The translations under genes were made by a program, and so were the position numbers. Shown one piece after another: positions 36,734 through 48,469 of a stretch of DNA of 64,000 nt. The notes beneath the pieces were generated by a model. The model was not told the DNA's origin and searched no databases. It saw only the letters and a program-made list of their open reading frames with translations. This DNA is from Azolla caroliniana (Eukaryota > Polypodiophyta): NCBI GenBank assembly GCA_043228905.1, contig JBHGNT010000001.1, forward strand, positions 34,658,001 to 34,722,000. Direction: 5' to 3'. The stretch's first letter is position 1. Each line of letters starts with the position of its first letter.

Positions 36734-39700
36734 CCTAAACAGTTAAAAGAAAGTATTGCAATCAGACAGAAAAGATATAAAATAAAATGACTTTTCTCAG
36801 AAGTTCATGAGTTAATTGATAGCTCAATTAATATACTGACACGCCATGCTACAGCCACTCATCTAGAGAGATTATCTCATCAGACATGTGGAGATTTCAA
36901 AATTGAACATTTTTCATTTTAAAGGAAGATATAAAATAAAATGACTTTTTTCCGAAGTTCATGAGTTTATTGATAGCTCAATTATATACTGACACGCTAT
37001 GCTCCAGCCACTCATCTAGAGATATTATCTCATTAGACAAGTGGAGATTTCAAAATTGAACATTTTTCATTTAAATTTGTCTTTTATAAGAATCTCACCA
37101 GAAAACTAACCCGTATTTACACAGAATTTTCAAGATTACATAAGACAAACCTTTGCGACCCAATTTTTATCGACCAAAAGGTTTGGCGACTTCAAATCTC
37201 GATGAACAATAATGGGGTTGCTCGTGTGGAGATAATTCATGCCTTCAGCCTAAGAACAAACAAACGATCAGATTCTACAACATGTAAAACCCCAGGAAGA
37301 GCTGAAGTTGAATTCAAGAAACATACAACATCCAGAGCCATCTTCAAGCGCAATTTTTCATCAAGTTGACAGTTAGGCCGATGTAGCAATCTGAATAAAC
37401 TTCCTCTGTTTCATATTCAAATCAATAAATCAGCAAAAATATAGAAACCCCTGTTAAATTCCACAAGTTAAAGAAGAATACCTTGGCAAGTATTCAGTCA
37501 CAATAGAAAGGTTTGGTGGGCGTGTTACAGCACCAAGAAATAACACTACATTGGGATGTTGCATGCGTCGCATAATTCGAACCTGAAGAAGCCAACGTAT
37601 ATAGATGTGAACAAATCTATAATCTCTTTTTCAATCAGAACGCTTGAAGATAGGTGTCATTTTACCTCACTAATAAATTCATCAAGTGCATCCCCGAAAA
37701 AATCTTGGTCAAGAAATTTTTTAACAGCAACTTCCTGCATGCATGCCATCAATAAGGCAAAAAAACGCATTCACAATATTGGCATCAACCGACAAACGCC
37801 ACAGTGCCTTTCACAACATACATTTTCTAAATAAAAGCGTTGAAACCAGACCTGCAGTCCGGCGGCAGGGTCTACGACTGACTTCAGGCAACATGAATTA
37901 CGAAGCTTTTTTGTCAAGGAATAAGAAGAAATATAAAGTACTAAAAAGAATATCATCATTTTATGATGGAGTTTATAAGAAAGTTCCTACAGAGCACATG
38001 GTTATCCTTCATATGCAAATGGCTTAGTAGATTTCTACAATCTATGATATCTGCTATTCACTAATCTATTGGTGGTGCAATGAGAATCACACAAACACAA
38101 ATGGAAGTTCAAGAATTACCGTCCCACGCCAATCTCCATGATGAACCTCACCATAAGAGCCTGTCATCAGTAAAACATTGAAGATCATCTTTCTATAAAG
38201 AAACAGAAAACCTACATATCTTCTTCTGGTCATTTTAACAAAACATTACCCAATCCTATCCGCTCGCCTATCACAATCTCCTCCCATGGAATTTCCCACT
38301 CTGCCACATTTTCTAGCACTGGGTCTCCTTTATTATTGACGTGTTTTTTCCAACATTCCATATAGCCAGAATTTAATCTCTCATGAATCGTTTGTATTTG
38401 AATCTCTGCCTCATCCTCATGACCCTTACTTGCTTTGTCACCACCCATATTCTCAACATGATTCCTTTGCATAATCCATTCTTCATCTAACTGCAGAGGA
38501 GCAACCATAGCTGTCTCAATGCCAATATGTGCTGGCTTTGACCTATCAACTTCATCTATCACCTCAGAAGATACATGAAGTCCAATTGCTGGAACTCTGG
38601 AAGTATCATTAGTAGTTCGCTGTTTGCCAGGTAAAGACTGAAACACTTTTGCTTGCAGCCCACTAAGAGTGTGATTTGATGGTTCTGCTGCACATTCCTC
38701 TCTAAAAGTGGAGGTGATTTTGGGTTGATTTCCACCAGTTGAAAGATTATGAGCCTTGTCTATCTGTGAAAAGAGCTCTTCAACCAGGGCAGAATTCTCA
38801 AAGAGATCAATATTGGCTGCAGTTCCAACTGATTCAGCAGGTAACAAAGTGCCAGGTGCACCCATTAAGTCAACAATATATTCCCTGCATTTCCATTAAA
38901 AATATAAACTATATTACACCACAGGCAAAACAATTTTAGCGCTTATTTTTATGTTTGTCACTTTTCTAAACTCAAGCAAGTTGTTATGCAATAGGAAAGA
39001 TGAAGAGACTAACATTGAAACAAATCGACGGCTAAAAGTAATGGGTGTGTGTTTTAATTGCATAATCGTTCATTATAACTATCTTCATAAGATAAAAACC
39101 ACAATAGAAAAAAATGTACTGCAGAAGTACAAGGAAATTTCTCTTTCACCAATTATTACTTGCAAAATGGTCTCAAAATCAGATTCTGATATGAAGACTA
39201 TGCAAGAATTCTGGAATTGCTATAGAGAAAAAAAACAAAGACATATCACACAAAACAATTCCAAACATTGAAAGCAGAGAGTCAATTAAGAATTATGGAT
39301 GGTGAAAACAAACAAATACCTTTAATGTTACAAAATGTATTATAGACAAATGCCTTAAAAGGTTCTTTGAAGCCCCTATAAGAATTGCACCTACAGCAAA
39401 GATGAGCATAAAACCAAAATCATCTAAACTACCAGAGTCATATAAATGACAGATGCCTATACAATCAGACAATTTATTGAGCATGTCCATAAATAAAGCT
39501 AGAGGTTTCGTTCAAATACAATATATGATGTAAATCGTAATTCTCAGGACACAGCATGTAGAACTTCCACAGGTAAATAAAACAAAAAAAAACACCAATA
39601 TTGCTAGAATTCCATGACTAGAGAAATCCTCTATGCACAAAGAAACGTCCACGTAAGATTTTAGACTTACTAAGATTTCATTTCACATCTAGGAAGATAG

Positions 39701-42510
39701 AGATTGCTCCTGGATAAATTGCCAACCTGCTGGCATAAAAGACTGCCACCTTTTTTGGTATTTTTTATTGATGACTAAAAGCAGCCTAAACTCTAAAAAC
39801 ACAGCCAGTGTTTTAAACTTACTTCAGCAATTAAAACCTGCATGTTAATCTTCAAAGATACCTTCCATTGAGTATAGTACAAAAAGTAAATCAGCTATGA
39901 GACCTACATATTTCCGCACTTGCCAATTACTCTCTTTTAACGCTAAAGCTGAATATCAAATTGCACATCAAGGGAGGTTTGTTTGAATAAGGCCCAACTT
40001 TACAATTGCACACACGCCACCACGCATAAGAACCCAATGTGAACTAGATCAGCCCCATACCTACCCAGCCTTGGCTCCCCTGCTTTAGGACCTGGCCCCC
40101 GACCATTCCAGGTTGGTCATACAATGTCATTATAAATATTAAAATAATGCCAAAACAGAAGAAAAGTTGACACTTGCTGGTTAAAATCCCAATCACAGTT
40201 TCTAACCTCTCAGAATCTAGTTTGACAATATTGACTGCTCCTTCATCTGTTCCTGTGTAATGACTTCCTTTAACTAATCGACATGGAATGCCCACATGAT
40301 CCGCCAAGACCTAGATATTGAATACCCCAATATAAACTTTAAATGTTGAATCAAATGAAATCAATTTCATTTACAAAGTTAGGAAAAGTTTGATTTTAAT
40401 AGTATTGCTAGAAGCAAAATGTATTCCAATAACCCACGCTGACATATACCTTGAACAATAGTGCACGGTGTCGAGAGAGTCCAATTTTAAGACAGCCCAG
40501 TGGCAAAACAATATTGTTTATGGACATCCTCAGCTCATAGCTTTTAGTCACCCAGTTTCTAAGCATATCATTTGCATCAACAACCGGTCCTCCCATATGT
40601 TGAACAACAAGGTCTGCTATTTTCTGAACAAGCTCACTCGATTGTAGACAAATTCCACTCATTCCACAGTCAACAGCGAGGCAAAGAGATGCTTGTTCGA
40701 GATGTATAAGATCTGGGTCTATTGTTCTGTTCACCAAAACCACTTCATAGCCAAGCACGTCTGTTAAAGGTGTACTTTGAAGGTCTACCAGAGAGGGGAT
40801 CTTTTCAGCAGTGCCAAAATCTGACACCACACCATAAACATCATAAAACCCATCTACCACCTTTTCATCATAGTCAAGCACATTGTAATTCTGCACAACA
40901 AATACCTTGAAAAGTTAGCTTGCTAGCAAATGGGAAACTTGAAAAGGAACCTAACCCTGTCTGCATTCAAATAATTAATCAATCACTTTCACAACAGTCC
41001 CAAATGTCAATTCCTCATGCATATAAATCGATAACATGGATAACATATAAATCAATTGGTTAACAAGTTTATATCTGAATTGCTTAGTGATCTTTAAAAA
41101 GCAAGGGTAATTTTGTTGTTTTCTTTTTTATGAGACGGTAGACTCATTCTTGAACATAGCCATAGTAACAAAGGATGAAAACAAGCTTCAGCATCAAGAA
41201 GAACCTATTGTTGATGCAAATGGTATGCTTAGAAACTGGGTAAATAAAAGCATTGTTCGTGAGTCGTGATAGTATTCTTTGATTAGAAATTGTATAATGG
41301 ACTAATTTTTTCAGGACTAATCTCAATTTTTAATTTTGCTCCAAAATGAAACTGATTCATACGTTATATAAAACAAAGACTGATTTAAAACTCAGGCCCT
41401 ACCAATATCATCATTAAATCAGAGCCAACACTAGTACAAGAGGAGAATGGATAAGATCAGAACATATTCCAATACTCGTTTCATGATTAGGGATCCAAAC
41501 GTCCCTTCTTATGCTATACCCAGCATTGATGACCCCAAAAGATATTCATTGTTTTAACATTCAAGTAGAAGCTCAACATTCACAACACATTCCACAATTT
41601 GCATTTCAGAAAACTGCCACCATGTTGCCTGCCAGGATTGATGAAATTGGTTACCCATGGGAAAATGAGGAAGACGTTCATCATCCAACAGACAATGAGA
41701 AGTTACACTTTCAAAACAGATTTTAGAATTTGATTTATATGCTGCTAAAACACATTTCACTATTAGGGGTCCAAAATTTCCCCTTTATGTACTTTCAAAA
41801 TGTATTTCAAAATAAAGCCTCCTTATGTAGTCTCTAAGCACATTTCAAAATTAACCCTCATACACAATCTCAAAAAGGCATCTCACATTTAAGTTCCCTT
41901 TATGTATTTGTGAAACACATTTCACAATTTAGTGCCCTTTATGCACACTCGAAATGCCTCCCACAATAAGGTCCCCACTATACACTCCCTTAAGTTTAAA
42001 ACACATTCCACAAATACGCACTTTTCAGTGATTGCTTACCCAGTATCGATGTGCCGCAGATTCAGCAGGGTTACTTCCTGGAGACACAGGCCGGCCAAGG
42101 CTTATTCTCTTTGCAGCTCTAATTTGCAACAACTCGGGATCATCATTCTCAGCATTCTGATTTGAGACACTGAGTGCCAAAGCAAGTTGAACTTGGTATT
42201 CTTCTTCATACAAGTTGAAATTATTCTGACCTTCTAGATGCGGACTTTCAACATCACTGGTGGCCCGGGACAGGTGGGAACTTTCTGGTCGCCGTGCAGG
42301 TGTAGATACATTATTCGAAGAAGAAGAAGAAGGTCGGAAGGTATGGCGAGCATTGGTAAGCCATCCTGATAGACCCGATGATGAAGTTGATGCAGCAGAA
42401 GAATCTTGATTTTCGGTCGAGCTTAATCCTCCTATGGCTTGACTATTCTGCCCATCAAAGCCAGCCTCATGGCTCCCTCCAAGGTGAAGCTTTCGAAGGA
42501 TATGTTTCAT
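34871..42510 (-). CDS. EDR1/CTR1-like Raf-type MAPKKK (group B3)
   Basis: Serine/threonine kinase of the plant Raf-like group. Family members act in ethylene, defence and ABA/osmotic signalling; EDR1 itself limits defence and senescence. Exons in transcript order: 42510-42040, 40890-40450, 40310-40207, 38884-38250, 38160-38120, 37734-37666, 37582-37482, 37405-37327, 37249-37151, 36655-36587, 36437-36388, 35565-35389 and 34949-34871, giving 804 residues in one frame. Residues 1-10 read [10 protein letters not shown], as in EDR1. The EDR1 regulatory domain follows at about 90-380, with [40 protein letters not shown] and [12 protein letters not shown]. The kinase domain is complete: P-loop GLGSYG at 549-554, catalytic Lys569 in [15 protein letters not shown] with Asp665, DFG at 683-685, [12 protein letters not shown], and [24 protein letters not shown]1 or CTR1 orthology needs a tree. 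The middle region is Ser-rich and weakly conserved. Confidence 0.95.
36703..36731. repeat. (GA)n microsatellite in a kinase intron
   Basis: About fourteen GA units in the intron upstream (on the gene strand) of the exon at 36655-36587. Confidence 0.93.
36774..37080. repeat. 154-bp direct tandem duplication in a kinase intron
   Basis: Two units beginning GATATAAAATAAAATGAC at a period of 154 bases, sharing CCACTCATCTAGAGA and GTGGAGATTTCAAAATTGAA. They lie in the intron between 36655 and 37151 and differ by only a few bases. Confidence 0.93.
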
Positions 42511-42799
42511 TGTCAGGAGGACACAAAAAAATGTGTAGAGTGATATGGTATGCTATGATATATGATAAGATGTGATGTGAATTTGGTATCTTATCAATTT
42601 TGAGATGAATATGAAAAGGTAGGAATTTCCTAACCCTAGCCCTAAATATCTACAATATCATAATCTTCTTCAAATTGAGAGTGGACAGAACCCGTAACTC
42701 CAAGCCTGCGTGATATAATATAATATCTTCCACAAATTGGAGCCAATCGGAGCTAACCGAGAAAACATAATGCTAAATCATATCGATAATGATATCTTA

Positions 42800-43090
42800 T
42801 GCATATCCGAGGAAGCCAAAGCCCAGGCCCTAAACACTGCATTTTCGGACAGAGAAATTGACGATGAAGAAAGCTCACAAGCGAGTTCATAGATCTGAGG
42901 AAGAAATTGCAGAATAATGCTGCCGTGGATTTTTATATCTCTACCTCTGCTCCCTACATAGAACACATCGACCCTAAATTTGTGGCATAGAACGCCCAAT
43001 GAGAACAAACCACTGCATTATTCGGGCGATGTGAAGAGAGCTCACGAGATAATTTGTAGATCTGGGGAAGGTATTGCGTCGATGTTACAG
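42800..43090. repeat. 167-bp tandem duplication in the kinase 5' region
   Basis: Two diverged units at a period of about 167 bases share, on the plus strand, AGCTCAC, TAGATCTG, GGGAAG or GAGGAAG, and CACTGCAT. They lie 300-600 bases upstream of the kinase start codon, probably in the 5' leader or promoter. Confidence 0.7.
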
Positions 43091-43320
43091 GAGACGGAGG
43101 AGGTCGCCATGGATCCTGTGCTGCTTCCTCGAGACGAGAAGAACGAATGATTTTTGCTTTGTTGATTTTTGCTTCCTTCCCAAGGTATCTCTGAACAATA
43201 AAAGGCTTCATGGATTTCTGAAAAGTGAAATTACACAGACTACCCCTCTGGCTGGTTTCTCGATATTCCATAAAATATACCCCTCCCACTCAGTTCTTTC
43301 CTCTCCTTCATAATTTATAA

Positions 43321-43546
43321 ATACATTATATATCTAAAGACTAAATATAATACATAATACATATATAAGTCTCTTTAGGCCCTTTCGTGTGTATGGTGCT
43401 AACAACTCCTGAAAACTAAATAAGTCTCTAAAGACTAAATATAAATTATAATACATTATATATCTAAAGACTAAATACAATACATAATACATATATAAGT
43501 CTCTTTAGGCCGTTTCGTGTGTATGGTGGTAACAACTCCTGAAAAC
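43321..43546. repeat. 130-bp direct tandem duplication upstream of the kinase
   Basis: Two copies, each beginning ATACATTATATATCTAAAGA and ending TAACAACTCCTGAAAAC, at a period of 130 bases and almost identical. Confidence 0.95.
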
Positions 43547-46063
43547 ATCCAAAATGTAATAATCCCACCGATGAATCCACTTATTAACCTTCGAATAATG
43601 TATGCCACAAGAACGAGAACTAATCATAATTCAGTATTAAAACTTTCAATCATATATGTAGGCAAGCATGTGAAACCTTCTATTAGAATCTTTAAGTGAC
43701 ATTAAGTAGAATTAAGAAGGGAAATAAGGAAGAAAGGGCGCTAGTCCACTCAAACACCCCCTAGTAAAAGTAAGAGATGGATCCGAGTCCCCCATCAATG
43801 TCCCATGCCATCGAGTATGAACATGGATCGTACATTGGTTTTGAAGAAGAATGAGGCGTGCATGTATTAAGCTAGAGCTTTTCTACACTATCTAAATCTT
43901 TGTCTCAAAGCACTAAAGATTATATTTGCTCAAACCATAGGCCCTTGTACGTTTCACACTTTGTTGCTTTTTCTAAAAAAGTGACCAAGTGATCAAACAC
44001 TCTAAAGTTATCCCCCATTGTAGGCTCGAGATAACTCAATCCTCACCCTTTGTTCATTATGAATTAGCCCATACCTAACCCTAAGGTTAGAGAATCGCGG
44101 ATACGGTTATGCTCGTAAAATATTCCCTAATCTTTGTTGTTCAATCAATTAAAGTAGGGTTGATGCCATAAAAGTTTCACATTCAAGAAATATGATGTCA
44201 CTCTAAGAGAAATGCAATTTGAAGTTTGAATACCATTACTATCAATTGGTGCGTGGAACATGTCACTTTCGATGTTGATATCTCATTTATTGTATAAATA
44301 TAGACAATGAACAATTCATCACATTGATGTCATAGAAATCATCGAAGTTCAAGTAAGCATTCAACTGCCCATACCCTAGGAACGCGACAATCTATTCAAA
44401 AGGCGGACAGATATATATGAAGTTGAGAAAAGTAAAAAGAACAAGTACTGACATCAACAAAACTTTAATCAAAGAGCGAACCAACAAACTAAAAATGTAC
44501 TTATATCCTTCCTTCAACACAATAATACTACTTTGCATTGTTTGTGCAATCAACCCCATGATTAGTCCGCGAAAAGAATGTACAAACCAAATCAGCAAAA
44601 ATTTGTGACGTGTTAGATTCACAAGCCAGCCAATCCTACTTAAAATATAGTTAGTGCATTAATTTGCAAACCCCACACGCAAAGTAATATATATCATGTC
44701 ATCTAAGCAAAAAAACAAGAGAGTAGCTACTAGCAATACCCATAAAAAACAATGGCATTGTTCATAGTTGATGTAATATGGCATGTGAATTGTCAATATT
44801 TAACTTCTTCCAAAATCTTATTGGGTAGTCGTGTTTCATGCCCAAACATATAAGCAACATGACTATTGAAATGAAATGAGAAAATTATATTAGTGCCAAC
44901 TCACAAGTTACAATCTTGCCATTAACTTATTTGTTATTTTGAAATTTGAAGTATTACCAAATAAAACTTGACCAATGAATACACTTTTGTTTTCTATAAA
45001 TTTTGTGAAATTTGGACTATGACTTCACTAAGGTAATGAAGAGTTCACCCTTTAGTATTCCATGATTGACCATGTTTTGCTATACAAGCTAGGAGTATGT
45101 AAAATATTATCGGATGTCGGGGGAATACAACCACTCACAAATACCCCAAAACAACTTCAAAGATTGCTTTCCCATTGATTTGCGAAGCATATGCGTCAAG
45201 AAGACAACAAGAGTATGTGAGCCTCTTGTTTGAACGAACTAAAAGTACACGAGAATGTAACACTCAAGACATTCTAATGTGTAAGAGTCTTTGAATATGC
45301 ATAAAAGTTTCCATTACAGCTCACTTACACATGTCATATTCTTTGGCACAAAGCAAGTGGAACATTAGGCTTCCATGGAACATGCTAGCCATCATAACAT
45401 ATCATTCATTATAATCTTTATAATATGTGTTTATATATGTCTATATACACACACAGTTTCATATACACCGTGTTTACATTTACATGGCTAAGCCTATCAT
45501 CATATACACGGTTTGTATATGATAACCTTGTGTGCAGTTTGCAATCAATGTAGTGTGAATGTGTTTGAGAGTCTCTTAGAAATAGGGCGACATGATCTTC
45601 CATTAGGACAACTTTGAGGTTTCAAGTGCAACGATTTTACACAAATTTTACGTTATTCCAGCAATTACACTGACCAGTGGTAATAATCTCTTTATGATTG
45701 TTCAACAAGGCAATGCGCAGCTTCCCACTGGGACAACTTTGAGGTTTTTGTGATGAGATTTTAGACATCAGTTAATACACGGGATTGTGGAAACATTTTG
45801 TGTAAAAATTTCTTCACCTTTTCTCATTTATTAATGCAAGTGATCGGCAGGAAAGAGAAAACTTAATAATTCTCCTAGAGAAAGCTTATTTACTTAATTC
45901 TCCTCTGTTATCATGGGGGTGATGAGATGGCATAACTTTTGCTCTGTTTTTTCTATGGTGAACCCAATTCCACAAAAACGAGATAAGATCTAATGAAGAG
46001 ATTAAAGAAGACCTAACCTATAAAGGGCAGATGGGAGGAGCATGCATACGTGCACACACAACC

Positions 46064-46119
<56 letters not shown>
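46064..46119. repeat. (CT)n(TA)n compound microsatellite before the PPR gene
   Basis: About thirteen CT units followed by about fifteen TA units, ending ten bases before the PPR reading frame opens and about 60 bases before its first ATG. Confidence 0.95.
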
Positions 46120-46122
<3 letters not shown>

Positions 46123-46177
46123 GAGCTAAGGACATGACTGCATTTTGCTATGGGAAACTATAGAAACCTATCAGAAA

Positions 46178-48469
46178 ATGATTAGCAATCAAATGAATAC
46201 CACCCACATGGAAGAGTTCACATTTGTGGCTTTGCTCAAGTCATGTGCCAAGCACAAGAACCTCAAAAGAGGCATAAATCTACATGATGAAATTATAAAG
46301 AAAGGATTCCTTGAAAAGAGTCCTTATATAGCCACTTCTTTGATCACCATGTATGCTAAATGTAGAATGCTTCCAAAAGCTAAGGAAGTGATAGAGATGC
46401 TTCCAAATAGAAGTGTGGTATCTTGGAATGCACTCATTGCAGGGTATGCACAAGAAGGGCAACCTCGTGAGGCTCTAAACACCTTTGAAAAAATGCAATG
46501 CGAAGGTCTGAGCCCTGATTCGGTCACATTTATATGCACCTTGAAGGCATGTGGCATTCTTAGGGCCATAGATAAAGGCAAGGAAGTTCATGACCACATT
46601 GCAAGAAGTGGGTTGTTGGGTAAGAATGTTCCTCTTGGTAATGCTTTGATAGATATGTATGCCAAATGTGGTGATCTAGCAAAAGCAAGACAAGTGCTGG
46701 ATGATCTTCCAATCCGAGATGTTGTCTCTTGGAATACACTCATTTCTGGATATGCCCAAAAAGGGCAAAAGGCTTTTGAGGCAATAAAATGCTATGAGAA
46801 AATGCGTAGAGATGATGTCATTCCAGATGGAGTTACATTTATTTGCATACTGAAAGCATGTGGCAGTCTGGGTGCAATAGAGATGGCTATAGAGGTTGGC
46901 AAGGACATCCATGATCAAATTCTTAAGAGAGGATTTCTGGAGCAGGATGTTGTTGTGGGCACTGCTTTGGTGGATATGTATGCTAGGCATGGAGAGCTTG
47001 TGAAAGCTCAAAGGATCCTCAAAGAGCTTCTTATTCGGAATGTCATATCATGGAATGCACTAATCTCTGGGTTCGCAAGGCATGGGCAATGTGACGAGGC
47101 ATTTGGATGTTTCAAGCGGATGCAAAGTGAGGGTATCTTTTCAGATGTGGTCACATTCATTTCCATCTTGATGGCATGTGGCCGTGCAAGAGCAATCAAC
47201 AAGGGTAAGCAAATCCATGATGAGGTCTTGAATAGGGGCTTGCTGAGTAATAATACAGTGCTTGGGAATGCTTTGGTGGATATGTATGTGAAATGTGGTT
47301 TTCCAGCCAAAGCACAAAGAGTACTAGATGAGCTTTCCATGCGAGATGTCATCACTTGGTCCTCGGTAATTGCTGGCTATGCCCAACAAGGACAAGGGCT
47401 TGAAGCATTGAACTGTTTCGAACGGATGCAAAGTGAGGGGTTCTCTCCAAATGTGGTCACATTCATTTCCACGTTGAAGGCGTGCGGAAGTGTTAGAGCC
47501 ATTCTGAAAGGTGAAAAAATTCATGAAGATGTTACCACCAAGGGTTTACTAGAAAAGGATATTGTTCTTAGCACAGCTGTGGTGGATATGTATGCCAAGT
47601 GTAGTAGGATGGTGAAAGCTCGAGGGGTCCTCGAAAATATTGCCACCCGAACCACGGCTACGTGGAATGCCCTGATTGGAGGATATGCTCAACTAGGGCA
47701 ATGCCATGAAGCATTGGAGTGCTTAGAAGAGATGCAAAGAGATGGCTTATGCCCTGATGTGGTTACCTTCATTTCTATCCTCAAAGTGTGTAAAAGCACA
47801 GGAGCCATGGAAAAGGGCATACAAATCCATGAGGAGATTTTCAATAGTGGCTTGCTATTGAAGCATCTCATGCTTGGCAATGCTTTGGTGGATATGTATG
47901 CAAAATGTGGTGCCCCAGCCAAAGCTTTGCAACTGCTTCAAGAGCTTCCAACCCGAGATATTGTTGGTTGGAATGCATTAATCTCTGGATATGCACAACA
48001 AGGGCAAGCCAAAGAAGCCCTAAAGTGCTTTGAACAAATGCAAGAGGATAAGATATCTCCGGATGATGTTACACTCTCGTGTGTTCTAAGTGCATGTGGT
48101 CACTCTGGACTCATAGAGGATGCCCAAATTGTTCTGAACACAATGATAAGGGAGTATAGTATCCTTCCAAACCTAGAGCATTATACTTGCATGGTGGTGG
48201 CTTTTGGATACAGTGGGAGGTTTGATAAGGCCCTATCGGTGATACATGCGATGCCATCGTTGGATTACTTGGTAGTGTGGCTTGCGTTGTTAGGCTCTTG
48301 TAGGAAATGGGGAAATGTAAAGGTTGGGAGGTTAGCCTTTGATCAATCAGTACAACTAGATAATACATGTACAATAGCTTATGCTCATATGGCTAATATC
48401 TTTGCAGTGTCTGGGATGCACAAAGATGCACAAAGAGTTGAAGCTATGAGAATGAAATATGCATGTTGA
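46178..48469 (+). CDS. Pentatricopeptide repeat protein, PLS-E type
   Basis: RNA-binding protein expected to act in chloroplasts or mitochondria, most likely in RNA editing. A single intronless frame of 763 residues from the first ATG; the frame is open back to 46130. Six P-L-S triads of about 100 residues can be counted by their MYAKCG-type helices (MYAKCR, MYAKCG, MYARHG, MYVKCG, MYAKCS, MYAKCG), each followed by a VSWNALISGYAQ-like segment and a FERMQSEGxxPDxVTFI segment. The C terminus has LSACGHSGLIEDA, LEHYTCMV and VVWLALLGSCRKWGN, an E domain, and stops at EAMRMKYAC where E+ would begin; no DYW deaminase follows. No transit peptide is visible and the first repeat is incomplete, so the gene may be 5'-truncated or have an unseen upstream exon. 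An editing role would need a DYW partner. Confidence 0.85.
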   Translation: MISNQMNTTHMEEFTFVALLKSCAKHKNLKRGINLHDEIIKKGFLEKSPYIATSLITMYAKCRMLPKAKEVIEMLPNRSVVSWNALIAGYAQEGQPREALNTFEKMQCEGLSPDSVTFICTLKACGILRAIDKGKEVHDHIARSGLLGKNVPLGNALIDMYAKCGDLAKARQVLDDLPIRDVVSWNTLISGYAQKGQKAFEAIKCYEKMRRDDVIPDGVTFICILKACGSLGAIEMAIEVGKDIHDQILKRGFLEQDVVVGTALVDMYARHGELVKAQRILKELLIRNVISWNALISGFARHGQCDEAFGCFKRMQSEGIFSDVVTFISILMACGRARAINKGKQIHDEVLNRGLLSNNTVLGNALVDMYVKCGFPAKAQRVLDELSMRDVITWSSVIAGYAQQGQGLEALNCFERMQSEGFSPNVVTFISTLKACGSVRAILKGEKIHEDVTTKGLLEKDIVLSTAVVDMYAKCSRMVKARGVLENIATRTTATWNALIGGYAQLGQCHEALECLEEMQRDGLCPDVVTFISILKVCKSTGAMEKGIQIHEEIFNSGLLLKHLMLGNALVDMYAKCGAPAKALQLLQELPTRDIVGWNALISGYAQQGQAKEALKCFEQMQEDKISPDDVTLSCVLSACGHSGLIEDAQIVLNTMIREYSILPNLEHYTCMVVAFGYSGRFDKALSVIHAMPSLDYLVVWLALLGSCRKWGNVKVGRLAFDQSVQLDNTCTIAYAHMANIFAVSGMHKDAQRVEAMRMKYAC

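Larger units (their letters stand above)
42511..46177. other. Intergenic region between the Raf-like kinase and the PPR gene
   Basis: Contains the promoter and probable 5' leader of the kinase at the left, including two tandem duplications (separate entries), then AT-rich DNA without a recognised gene. A CT/TA microsatellite lies just before the PPR reading frame. Confidence 0.55.

Noticed and set aside
47008-47355. Minus-strand frames within the PPR gene
   Set aside because: They are shadows of the long plus-strand PPR frame.
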